This document shows positions 33,281-41,969 of a stretch of 64,000 nucleotides of DNA, one piece after another. Positions within the stretch are counted from its first letter, which is position 1. Each line of letters begins with the position of its first letter. This stretch comes from F1-120-MAGs118 sp013360535 (GTDB taxonomy: Bacteria; Planctomycetota; UBA1135; GCA-002686595): positions 1 through 64,000 of the forward strand of contig JAPKHC010000023.1 in the NCBI GenBank assembly GCA_026647215.1, given 5' to 3'. A program made the position numbers and the translations under genes. The notes under the pieces are model-generated. The model was given only the letters and a program-made list of their open reading frames with translations, searched no databases and had not been told where the DNA came from.

Positions 33281-35125
33281 CTAGCGACCTCGCTGCGCCG
33301 CCTGCCGATGGGCCTGCGCGCCGGCGAAGTCACCGCGCTCCTCGCACAACACGGCGAGGCCCAGATGGGCCCCGACGTGATCGGGGCTCAGACGCAGCGC
33401 GGCCCGCCAATGTTCCTCGGCGCTCGCCAAGTCCCCGCTCTGGGCGTAGGCCTGCCCGAGCAGCGCGTGCGTGTCCGGGTCGTCGGGGCGAGCGGCGAGC
33501 GACTCGCGGTAGAGCACGATGCCCTCCTGCAGCCGTCCCGTTGCGCAGTACATGCCCGCCAGGTTCTCGCGCGCCTCCTGAAACTGCGGAGCGCGCTTCA
33601 GGGCCGCTTCGAAGGCCGCGATCGCTTCCGGGAAACGGCCGGACTGGGCCGCGCTCACGCCGCGGTCGTAGTCGGCACGCGCGGCGGCGAGCTCGGCCGC
33701 GGCCTTCTCGGCTTGCGCGAGCGCGGCCTCGCGAGCCCGCAGCGCGGCGTCCTGCTCCTCGCGCACGAGGCGGCCGTGCTCGAGCTGCGCCTTCGTAGCG
33801 AGGCCGACGACTGCCGTGAACGGAAGAGTGGCGACGAGAACGGCCGTTCCGGCCCTGGTGCGGGCGCCGCCCGCGACGAGCGTCCACGTCTGCAGCCGCA
33901 GCTCGGAGCGGCGCAGCGTGCGCCACGCGTAGACGACGCTCAACGCAAACAGCGCCGCGAGGCCGAGCGCGAGCAACAGCGAGACCTCCGCGTCGCTCCA
34001 CGGCAAGAGCGCGTAACCGCGCAGTCCATAGAGCGCGATCAGGAACGCGCAGGCGCCGAGCAGGTCCTCACCAAGACTCGGGCCCCCGCGGTGCTCGGCC
34101 TTGCCGGCGAACAGCACGGCGACGACGAGCGAGCCGACCGCCAGCTCCGTCGCCCACTTCGACTCGACCGTGCCTTGCCGCGACATCAGCACGAGGAACA
34201 GCGCCCACAGGAACGCCGCCGCCGCCGCGACGCGCACGCTGCGCTCACCCCAGCCCAAACGCGCGCCCTTCGACTCGCGCTTGCGCGCCGTGAGGATCGC
34301 GGGCGCACCAAAACCGACATACAGCGCATCCTTCGGGCACACGCTCACGCAGTCGAGGCACTTCATGCAGCCCGGGTCGACGATCGCCTTCCAGTCGCGC
34401 ACCTCCTGGTGCACGCGCACGTTCGACGTGCAGACCGCGGTGCAGTGGCCGCAACCCGAGCAGGCGTCGGTGACGCGGATGCGGACGGGCGCGAGCTGGT
34501 CGACGACGCCGAACACCGCTCCGTACGGGCAGGCGTACGTGCAGAAACCCTTCGCGCCGAGGAACCACACCATCAGGAAACCGCCGACGAGGAACGTCAG
34601 GATCGACATCCACACGCCGGGGAACGTGTCCCAGAAGCCCGAGGTCGTGAACTCGGTGTGTTCGACGCCGAGGCCGAGCCCCTGCTCGATGCGCGGCAAG
34701 TAGGGCGCGAGGAACATGTAGACGAACACGGCGAGCGGGATCAGGCCGAGCAGCCCGAGGTTTACCGCGCGCGGGCGCAGGCCGGCCTTCTCGAGCAGCC
34801 AGCGACAGCCGTCCTGGATCGCGACCAGATGGCAGGTCCAGCCGCAGAAGAAGCGGCCGAACAGCGCCGTCGACAGGATCGCGAGGCCGAAGAAGATCGC
34901 GCCGGCGTTGAGCACGCCGCGGGTGGCGAGCTCGACCGACTCCGAAGGCTCGAGCGGCGTCAGCGTCGAGCCCTTCATCCACCAGTGCGCGATGTGCGCC
35001 GCGATCGCGACGTGCACGCCGATGAGCACCCACAGGCGCCAGCGCGACACGCGCGACGGACGGATCGCGCTCCGCCCGCCCTCGGGTGCGTCCTCGTCCA
35101 CTTCGCTCGCGCAACGGCTCGCCAT
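33281..35125 (-). CDS. NapH/CcoG-like [4Fe-4S] membrane protein fused to TPR domain
   Basis: A 614-residue membrane protein. Four to five helices in the first 210 residues carry FCGWTCHL and FCTYACPYG, the membrane Cys motifs of NapH/NosR/CcoG-type proteins. Two ferredoxin clusters follow (CSGCGHCTAVC and CMKCLDCVSVCP). More helices occur around residues 305-400 and 430-455. A coiled-coil-like Ala/Glu stretch leads to about four TPR repeats (about 480-610, GRFPEAIAAFEAALKRAPQ, DTHALLGQAYAQSGDLASAEEHW). It could pass electrons through the membrane for a respiratory or maturation system. The ferredoxin-plus-TPR fusion is uncommon in my knowledge. It follows the HEAT protein gene by 75 bp. Confidence 0.85.
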   Translation of the reverse strand: MASRCASEVDEDAPEGGRSAIRPSRVSRWRLWVLIGVHVAIAAHIAHWWMKGSTLTPLEPSESVELATRGVLNAGAIFFGLAILSTALFGRFFCGWTCHLVAIQDGCRWLLEKAGLRPRAVNLGLLGLIPLAVFVYMFLAPYLPRIEQGLGLGVEHTEFTTSGFWDTFPGVWMSILTFLVGGFLMVWFLGAKGFCTYACPYGAVFGVVDQLAPVRIRVTDACSGCGHCTAVCTSNVRVHQEVRDWKAIVDPGCMKCLDCVSVCPKDALYVGFGAPAILTARKRESKGARLGWGERSVRVAAAAAFLWALFLVLMSRQGTVESKWATELAVGSLVVAVLFAGKAEHRGGPSLGEDLLGACAFLIALYGLRGYALLPWSDAEVSLLLALGLAALFALSVVYAWRTLRRSELRLQTWTLVAGGARTRAGTAVLVATLPFTAVVGLATKAQLEHGRLVREEQDAALRAREAALAQAEKAAAELAAARADYDRGVSAAQSGRFPEAIAAFEAALKRAPQFQEARENLAGMYCATGRLQEGIVLYRESLAARPDDPDTHALLGQAYAQSGDLASAEEHWRAALRLSPDHVGAHLGLAVLCEERGDFAGAQAHRQAAQRGR

Positions 35126-35200
35126 CGTCCAGCGATTGTGGACCGCCGCGCGGGCGCGCGCAAACGTCGCGCCCGCGCGGCGAACGGGAAAACGGCGCCG

Positions 35201-38200
35201 CTACTCGTCCTTCTTCGCAGGCGCGCCGGACTTCGGGGCTTCCGGAGCCGGAGGAACCGGCTTGGGCGCCGTCAGGACGTCGATCGCCGACTGCGCGGCC
35301 TTGCGCACGTTGCCGTCGGAGTCCTTGAGCAAGCGCACGAGCGCGGGGAGCTGCTCGAGCGCTTCGAGAGCACCGAGCGACTTCGCCGCCTGCGCGCGGG
35401 TCGTCGCGTCCTTGTCGGCGAGCATCGGCACGAGCTCGGCGATCGCCGCATCCCGCGCCGCCTTCGAGCTCTTGCGATTCGCCCAGCGCTCGCGCTCGTC
35501 CTGGTAACGGCGGATCTCGTCGAGCGCCTTGAAGAACGTCTCGCGGCGTGACTGCTCCGACGTCGACGCGATGCCCTTGAGCAGGATCCCGGCCGCGCGA
35601 TCGTCGAGATAACTCGCGAGAGTCATGGCGGCGGCCTGGCTGGGGCTGTACGCGTCCGTGTCGTATTCGCCAAGCAGCGCCCGTTCGAGCAGCGGCAGGT
35701 GCGCATCGAGGTGGTGGCGGGAGATCTCCGCGAACACGCTCCTCGATATCCACCGATCGGCGATATAGCGCTCGACGATCTCCAATCGCGGCTCGGTCTC
35801 GGTATAGCGGAGCGAAGCGAGTGCATGGCTTTGCACGTCGATCCACGGACCGTCGGGCCGGCTGCCGCGTTCTCCACGGAGCAGGTCGAGCGCCAGCGGC
35901 TCCGGCAGGCGGTAGCTCCCGTTCCCGGAAAGCTCACGGATCACGGCGCCCAGCATGTCGGGAGATCCTCGCCGTCCGAGCAGTTCGAGCACGAGCGCTT
36001 CGACGCGCTCGATGAGCGCCAGTTTGCCGCGGATCATCCTGCACTCAGGCGCGTTCTCGGTCACTAGGTACGAACTGGAGAGACTCTCGAAGACATCCGC
36101 GAACGCGCTATTCCACTCCGCATCCGCCGTCGCGGCACTCGCGGCCGCGGCGAGCGCACGGACCTCCGGCGACACTCCCGTATCCAGCAACAACCCACGG
36201 AACGCCGCAGCGTGACGCTCGGGAAGCGCGCCGACCAGCTGAACCCAACTCTGGCGCCACGATGCCTGGAAAGTTTCCCGCAAGAGGGCGGGCAGTTCGT
36301 CCACACCGACCGCGTCCCAGACGAACTTCTGGCTGCGGTGCGTGATCGCCTCTACGAGCGCGCCGAAATTGCGCTCGTTGGGATGGGCGCGTGTGACACG
36401 CAGGAGCAGCTTCGCGCCCTCCGCACTTCGCCCCACGCGAACGCCAACTTCCCCGAGTCCGAGCTGCACGACCGCGGGATTGACGAGCAGCGCCTCCGCG
36501 ACGGGCAAGTAGGCATCGCTCCAGGTCGAAGCGGTCGCGCTGCCGCTGCCGGACGACTCTTGGTCGTTCGTGACGCGCAGAAGCTCGCGCCAAGCGAGTC
36601 TCGCGATTTCGGCGGCGGGATCGGTGGCCAGCTGGCGCATCGCCGCCGCGGGCATCGCTTCCTTGCGCCCCCACTTCGCCAGTCGTTCGCGCACCTTGGG
36701 ATCGGTGTCCTTCGCGAGTTCGACGAGCCGTTCCGTCGAGACCGTGATCGACGGCGACTGCAGGAAGGCCTTCAGCGCCAAGTCGCGCACGCGCGGATCC
36801 GCATCGCCGAGCAACGCATCGATGCAGGCCGAGTCGCGCGCTTCGATCGAGCGCGTGTAGTCCGCCCCCACACCGTTCATCGAAGTGCAGATCACGGCCC
36901 CGCGGGCGCTGCTCGGCATGAAGTAGGCGGCACGATGCACGCCCCCGTCGAGCGAGCGCGCCACGGCCATGCGCACCTCCGGCTCGGGATCCTGCGCGCG
37001 CGCACGCAACGCATCGTTGCGCTGGTACCCCTCCAGCACCTTCGCAGCCAGAATGCGCGTCTCGCCGTCGGGGCTCGCGAGCGCTCGCTCAGCGACGGGC
37101 AACACCGAAGCGCGATCGAAGCAATGAACGAGCGTGTTGAGCACGAGCGCCGCCTCGCTCTTGCCTCCGCGTTCGATCCAACTCGAGAGCGTCTGCTGCA
37201 GAGCCGAATCGAGACCATCGAATTCGCCGAGCGTTCGGAGCAGCCCGAGACTGTCGCGGCGCACCTCGAAATCGTTCGCCGCCAGCACGAGGAGGTCACG
37301 CCAGCTCGTCTCGATCAGCTTGGGGGCCTCGAACGTCGGCACGTCGACCTGAGCGCTCGCCGCGCGCCAAGTGCCGGAGTTGGAGAGCACGTTGGCCTTC
37401 TCCATCGCGCGCAGCACGCGCTTGTGGAACAGGTAGCCGCCCTTGGGCCAGTGATCGAGCACGAACTGCGCGCCGCGGGGCTCGTCGACCTCGAAGAGCA
37501 GCACGAGCGGATCGAGCGAAGCGTCGGGCGGCAAGGTGTCGAGGTCGTTCGCGACGAGCTGCTCGAGCGCCGGCGCCGCGCGGGCGCCGAGGTCGCGGAT
37601 CATGCCGGGCTGCTGCTCGAGCAGCGCGCGCATCACGGCGTCCTCGAGCAACTGAGCCGCCCACTCGGCCTGCTCCTCGCGCTCGGAATCTCCCCCACGC
37701 TCACCGGCGTTGGCGAGTGCCTTCTGTTCCGCGAGCTTCTTCTCGAGCTGCGTGCGTAGGGACGCGAGTTTCGGATCCTTGGCCGCCTCCTGCGCCGCCT
37801 TCTCCTGCTCCGCCGTCGCCGCCACGAACTTCAGTTTCGGATCGAGGCGCGAGAGCTCGGCCGCGATCTCGGCGCGCGGCAGCAGCTCGCTCGCGACACG
37901 CACCGCCGCCGGAAGCTCGCCGCGCCGCTCGAGCTCCTCGGCCCGCGCGATCACGATGCGCGGGAGCACTTCCCAGCGCCGGGGAAATTCCTCGCGGCGC
38001 GACGCGATCACCCACAGCCGCGTCAGTTCCTTGCGCTGCGCCTCCGTCGCACCATCGACCTCCAGCGCGACCTTCAGCCGCGCCAGTTCCTTGTCGAGCG
38101 CCGCCGCGAGGCTCGCGGCATCGCGGGTATCCACCGGCGGGAAGAAGTACGGCGGATCGCCGGTCCACACCATGGGCTTCGGCGCACTCGGGCCCGCCGT

Positions 38201-38299
38201 TTCCTGCGCGCGCAGCGGCGTTCCGAACAGCGCACTCCACACCGCCACCACGAGCAGCGCGAGCCGCTGCAGCCACTTCATCGCTTCGATTCGTTGCAT
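35201..38299 (-). CDS. Large exported HEAT-repeat protein of unknown function
   Basis: A 1032-residue protein with a signal peptide (WLQRLALLVVAVWSALFGTPLRAQE). The N-terminal third has charged, coiled-coil-like helices; helical HEAT-like repeats appear around residues 440-600 and at the C-terminus (AIAELVPMLADKDATTRAQAAKSLGAL, LVRLLKDSDGNVRKAAQSAI). The tail is Pro/Ala/Lys-rich (PKPVPPAPEAPKSG). HEAT arrays are protein-binding scaffolds. The start at 38299 has GGGA upstream; a second ATG at 38281 is possible. It lies between the two-component regulator gene and the ferredoxin-TPR gene on one strand, so a joint role is conceivable. Confidence 0.78.
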   Translation of the reverse strand: MQRIEAMKWLQRLALLVVAVWSALFGTPLRAQETAGPSAPKPMVWTGDPPYFFPPVDTRDAASLAAALDKELARLKVALEVDGATEAQRKELTRLWVIASRREEFPRRWEVLPRIVIARAEELERRGELPAAVRVASELLPRAEIAAELSRLDPKLKFVAATAEQEKAAQEAAKDPKLASLRTQLEKKLAEQKALANAGERGGDSEREEQAEWAAQLLEDAVMRALLEQQPGMIRDLGARAAPALEQLVANDLDTLPPDASLDPLVLLFEVDEPRGAQFVLDHWPKGGYLFHKRVLRAMEKANVLSNSGTWRAASAQVDVPTFEAPKLIETSWRDLLVLAANDFEVRRDSLGLLRTLGEFDGLDSALQQTLSSWIERGGKSEAALVLNTLVHCFDRASVLPVAERALASPDGETRILAAKVLEGYQRNDALRARAQDPEPEVRMAVARSLDGGVHRAAYFMPSSARGAVICTSMNGVGADYTRSIEARDSACIDALLGDADPRVRDLALKAFLQSPSITVSTERLVELAKDTDPKVRERLAKWGRKEAMPAAAMRQLATDPAAEIARLAWRELLRVTNDQESSGSGSATASTWSDAYLPVAEALLVNPAVVQLGLGEVGVRVGRSAEGAKLLLRVTRAHPNERNFGALVEAITHRSQKFVWDAVGVDELPALLRETFQASWRQSWVQLVGALPERHAAAFRGLLLDTGVSPEVRALAAAASAATADAEWNSAFADVFESLSSSYLVTENAPECRMIRGKLALIERVEALVLELLGRRGSPDMLGAVIRELSGNGSYRLPEPLALDLLRGERGSRPDGPWIDVQSHALASLRYTETEPRLEIVERYIADRWISRSVFAEISRHHLDAHLPLLERALLGEYDTDAYSPSQAAAMTLASYLDDRAAGILLKGIASTSEQSRRETFFKALDEIRRYQDERERWANRKSSKAARDAAIAELVPMLADKDATTRAQAAKSLGALEALEQLPALVRLLKDSDGNVRKAAQSAIDVLTAPKPVPPAPEAPKSGAPAKKDE

Positions 38300-38409
38300 G
38301 TCGATTTCCCTCGGGGCCTTCTGTCGCGTTCCGTTTGCGACATCGACCAGTGGACGCTCTTGCGCGAGCGAGCTTGCCAACTCGGCAACTGCTCGCTGTC
38401 AACGGCTCG

Positions 38410-39132
38410 TCAACTGCGGCGCGCGTCCTCGCCCGTGCGGCTGAAGCGGTAGCCCACGCCGTGCACGGTGAGGATGTGGCGCGGGTGGTCCGGCTCGCGT
38501 TCGAGCTTGCGGCGCAGCTTGAGCACGTGCATGTCGACCGTGCGCGGCGTCGACTCGTTGCCGCGGCCCCACACGGCATCCTGGATGCGCATGCGGTCGA
38601 GCACCTGACCTTCGTGATCGAGCAGGAAACGCAGCAATTCCAGCTCCTTTCGCGACAGTCCCGCGCGCGCGCCCTTGCGCTCGAACGTGTAGGCCGAGAA
38701 GTCGACGACACACTCGCCGATCGTGACCTTGCCCGCTTCCACGGGCAGGCCCGGCGCCTTGCCTTCGATGCGCTGGAGCACCGCTCGCATGCGCCCGAAC
38801 AGCTCGCGCGTCGAGAACGGCTTGACGACGTAATCGTCGGCGCCGAACTCGAAACCCTGGATGCGATCCCATTCCTCGCCGCGCGCGGAGAGCACGATCA
38901 CGGCCGACTGCAGGCGATCCTCGCGGATCGCGCGCAGCACGCTGAAGCCGTCGCGCTTGGGCAGCATCAGGTCGAGCAGCACGAGTTCCGGCGCTTCGCT
39001 CAACGCGAGCTCGAGCCCACGCTCGCCATCGGCGGCCTCGAGCACGTCGAAACCCTCCGAACGCAGCGCGTCCACCAGCGCGAGCCGCAGCGCTTCTTCG
39101 TCCTCGATCACCAGCACACGGGCCTTGGTCAC
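38410..39132 (-). CDS. OmpR/PhoB-type response regulator
   Basis: A 240-residue response regulator. The receiver has Glu10-Asp11, the phosphoacceptor Asp54 (LLDLMLPK), Ser82 and Lys104 (VKPF). The winged-helix output domain covers about 135-235 and contains LSRKELELLRFLLDHEGQVLDR, WGRGNESTPRTVDMHVLKLRRKLE and HILTVHGVGYRFS, the PhoB/OmpR signature. The ATG overlaps the TGA of the kinase gene (ATGA), so the pair is translationally coupled. Target genes are unknown; the downstream HEAT and ferredoxin genes are candidates. Confidence 0.95.
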   Translation of the reverse strand: MTKARVLVIEDEEALRLALVDALRSEGFDVLEAADGERGLELALSEAPELVLLDLMLPKRDGFSVLRAIREDRLQSAVIVLSARGEEWDRIQGFEFGADDYVVKPFSTRELFGRMRAVLQRIEGKAPGLPVEAGKVTIGECVVDFSAYTFERKGARAGLSRKELELLRFLLDHEGQVLDRMRIQDAVWGRGNESTPRTVDMHVLKLRRKLEREPDHPRHILTVHGVGYRFSRTGEDARRS

Positions 39133-41009
39133 GATTCCTCCTCGAGCGGGAGCTCGAGCTCGACACGCGCGCCGACGCCGCCGTCAGGTTCGACGAACCG
39201 GACGCGGCCGCCGTGCTCGCGCGCGATCTCGCGCACGATGGCGAGTCCGAGGCCCGCTCCGCCAGCCCCGTTCGAGGCTTCCAGCCGCTCGAAAGGCTCG
39301 AAGAGCTTCTCGCGTTGCTCCACGGGCACTCCGCGACCGCGATCGGCGACCACAAGCCGCAGGGTTCGGGCCTCGGTGCTCGCCGCGAGCTTGAGTTCGG
39401 TCGAGCCCGAGTGCTTGCGTGCGTTGTCGAGCAAATTCGCGAGCGCGCGGCGCACGGCGTCCGAGTCGAGCTGCGCGTGGCCTCGCAGCGGCGCGATATC
39501 GACCGCCAGCTCGAGCGAGTGGCTCTTGGCCCACTCGACGGCTTCGCGCGCCAATTCCGCGACAAAACTGCCGATTTCGACACCTTCGCGACGCAGGTCG
39601 AGCTCGCGACCGCGCTCGAGGCGCGAGAAGTCGAGCACGTCGGCCACCAGCCTGCGCAGCCGCTCCGCCTCGCGCCGGATCAGGCTCGCGTAACGCGCAC
39701 GACTCGCCGCATCGCTCACGCGGCCTTCTTCGAGGTTCTCCGCCAGCATGAGGATCGACGCGACCGGCGTGCGCAGCTCGTGGCTGACGCTCGCGACGAA
39801 CGAACTCTTCAGTCCCGACAGCCGTCGGCTGCGCCGCATCGCGCGCCACGTCGCGACGCTCGCGAGCCCCGACAGCACCGCCACGAAGAGCAACGCCGCC
39901 CGCAAAAGCCGCACGCGTGTTCCTTCGACGCGCATCGCAGCCTGCGGATTCTCGTGGCGCAGCGTGAAGCCGATTCCGCTCGCGTCGAGCGTGCGCCGCT
40001 CGCGCACGGGCTCGCCGCGAGCCCCCGAACCGAAATCGAGGCCAAAATCGGCCGAAATCACGCCCTTCGCGCGCTCCACGAAGCGCTCGAGCAACTCCTC
40101 GCGAGCCATGCGGTTCGCGACGACTGCGTCCGCGCCGTCCGCACGCCACAGGAGCCATTCGTCGTTTCCCAGCGCCTCGAGATGCCACCGGGCATCGTCG
40201 GGCCGCGTCGGCAGGTGCGCCTTGGGAAGCCCAGCCGCGAACCGCGCGAGCTTGCGGATGCGCTCCGACTCGCCCAACTCGCGCGCCGCGTCGCTCTCGG
40301 GTGCGAGCGCGCGCAGACGCTCGGCGACGGCGCTCGCAACCGTCTGCTCCACAGCCGTCGCCACCACGCCGCCCCAGGCCGGCTGGACACGCCGCAACAA
40401 CTCGGCGCGCTCCTCGGGACTCGCGCAAGGGGCGACGGCGAGGGCCGCGAGCACCAGGATCGGCAAGCCACTCGCTCGTTCCTCGCCGCTGAGCTCGTCC
40501 CGCACATCGCGCCACGTCTCCAGCGCCCCCTCGCAGTCTTCGGCCTGCTTTCCTGCACGAATCGCGACCAGCGCCGCGCGCGCCTTGCCGTGCGAGTTGC
40601 GCGCCTTGCCGAGGGCCTCGAGCGCCGCCTTGCGCGCTTCCGCCGGATCTCCGCTCGCTTCCAGCCGCTGCGCCTCCCCGAGCAGCACCTCGAACGCCGC
40701 ACCTTCCGCCGCCGCTGGCGCGTTCTCGGCCGTCGATGCGCGCTGCGCCACCGCCCCCTCGTCCGCACGCGACCACGTCAGCGTGCTCGACGAGAGACCG
40801 AAGTCCGAATCCGCGAGCGCCCGCTCCCACTCGGCCGCGACCGCGTCCTCGACTTCGCCCGCAAGCTTCGCGAAGGCCGTGCGGCCCGCGAGCTCGGGAT
40901 CGTTCGACGGAAGGAACGCGAGCGCGACGAGCAGCACGCTCGACAGCGCTCCGAGCATCGCCACGGCGATCTCCCAGCGCCCGGCGCCGTCCCGCGAATG
41001 CCTCTGCAT
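39129..41009 (-). CDS. Membrane sensor histidine kinase
   Basis: A 626-residue kinase. TM1 is about residues 13-33 and TM2 about 368-390, enclosing a large 330-residue extracytoplasmic sensor region of helical character without a recognised domain. The DHp domain has phosphoaccepting His410 (SVSHELRTP). The catalytic domain has the N box NLLDNARKHS, G1 DRGRGVP, F box EPFERLE and G2 GAGLGLAIVREIAREHGG. It pairs with the overlapping response regulator. The large sensor segment, which includes AlaGlu-rich repeats, is longer than in most kinases of this type. Confidence 0.94.
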   Translation of the reverse strand: MQRHSRDGAGRWEIAVAMLGALSSVLLVALAFLPSNDPELAGRTAFAKLAGEVEDAVAAEWERALADSDFGLSSSTLTWSRADEGAVAQRASTAENAPAAAEGAAFEVLLGEAQRLEASGDPAEARKAALEALGKARNSHGKARAALVAIRAGKQAEDCEGALETWRDVRDELSGEERASGLPILVLAALAVAPCASPEERAELLRRVQPAWGGVVATAVEQTVASAVAERLRALAPESDAARELGESERIRKLARFAAGLPKAHLPTRPDDARWHLEALGNDEWLLWRADGADAVVANRMAREELLERFVERAKGVISADFGLDFGSGARGEPVRERRTLDASGIGFTLRHENPQAAMRVEGTRVRLLRAALLFVAVLSGLASVATWRAMRRSRRLSGLKSSFVASVSHELRTPVASILMLAENLEEGRVSDAASRARYASLIRREAERLRRLVADVLDFSRLERGRELDLRREGVEIGSFVAELAREAVEWAKSHSLELAVDIAPLRGHAQLDSDAVRRALANLLDNARKHSGSTELKLAASTEARTLRLVVADRGRGVPVEQREKLFEPFERLEASNGAGGAGLGLAIVREIAREHGGRVRFVEPDGGVGARVELELPLEEES

Positions 41010-41123
41010 TGTCCCCGCATGCTAGATGCACCCGGCGCGCGATTGTCACCGGGTTGTCAACGCCGCCATTGCGCGCGCCGCCGCCGCTTCGCAAGACTTG
41101 GGGCCCTACCCCGGAGAAACTCG

Positions 41124-41921
41124 ATGAACTGGCTCATTCGCACGTTCGTGCTCGTCGCCCTCTCGCTCGCCGCGTTCGCCCAAGATCCCGCGAGGAAGGC
41201 GCTCGACGACTCGCCGCGCCATCACGAGTGGATCGACGTGAAGCAGGGCGAGCGCAAGGTGCGTTGTTTCGTCGTGTTCCCCGAGGTGAAGGAGAAGGCG
41301 CAGGCCGTGCTCGTGATTCACGAGAACAAGGGTTTGACCGACTGGGTGCGTTCGGTCGCGGACAGGCTCGCCGCCGAAGGGTTCATCGCGCTTGCGCCGG
41401 ACCTCCTGTCGGGATCCGGTCCCGAAGGCGGCGACACGTCGAGCTTCAAGAGCACCGATGACGCGACGAAGGCGATTTACGCGCTCAAACCTGAGCAAGT
41501 AAAGGCCGATCTCGACGCGGTCGCCGCGCACGCGCGCAAGCTCGAGGCCTGCAACGGCATGCTGTCGGTCGCGGGATTCTGCTGGGGCGGCTCGCAGAGT
41601 TTCCTGTATGCGACGCAAGCGAAGGACGTGAAGGCCGCGTTCGTGTTCTACGGCTCGGCGCCGACGGACGAGGCCGTGCTCGCGAAGCTCACGTGCCCCG
41701 TTTACGGCTTCTACGGCGAGAACGACGCGCGCATCTCGGCGGGACTGCCCGCGACGGAAGAGGCGATCAAGAAGGCCGGCAAGACGTTCGAGCCGGTGAT
41801 CTACAAGGGCGCCGGGCACGGTTTTGTGCGCGCGGGCGAGGCCGCGGACGCGTCGGAGGCGAACAAGACCGCGCGGGCGGAGGCGTGGAAGCGTTGGCTC
41901 GAGCTCCTTCGCAAGAAGTAG
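41124..41921 (+). CDS. Dienelactone hydrolase family protein, exported
   Basis: A 265-residue alpha/beta hydrolase with a signal peptide (VALSLAAFAQ). The catalytic triad of the dienelactone hydrolase family is intact: Cys153 (GFCWGG), Asp201 (GENDARI) and His232 (GAGHGF), with Glu67 (IHENKGL) that activates the Cys. Family members cleave cyclic or simple esters. The substrate is unknown and the export signal suggests periplasmic action. The ATG at 41124 follows GGAGAAA. It is divergent from the kinase gene and followed after 48 bp by the WD40 kinase. Confidence 0.92.
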   Translation: MNWLIRTFVLVALSLAAFAQDPARKALDDSPRHHEWIDVKQGERKVRCFVVFPEVKEKAQAVLVIHENKGLTDWVRSVADRLAAEGFIALAPDLLSGSGPEGGDTSSFKSTDDATKAIYALKPEQVKADLDAVAAHARKLEACNGMLSVAGFCWGGSQSFLYATQAKDVKAAFVFYGSAPTDEAVLAKLTCPVYGFYGENDARISAGLPATEEAIKKAGKTFEPVIYKGAGHGFVRAGEAADASEANKTARAEAWKRWLELLRKK

Positions 41922-41969
41922 CGCCCGCGCGCTCTTGGTAGGCTCCGCAACCTTCACGGAGCCTCCCCG

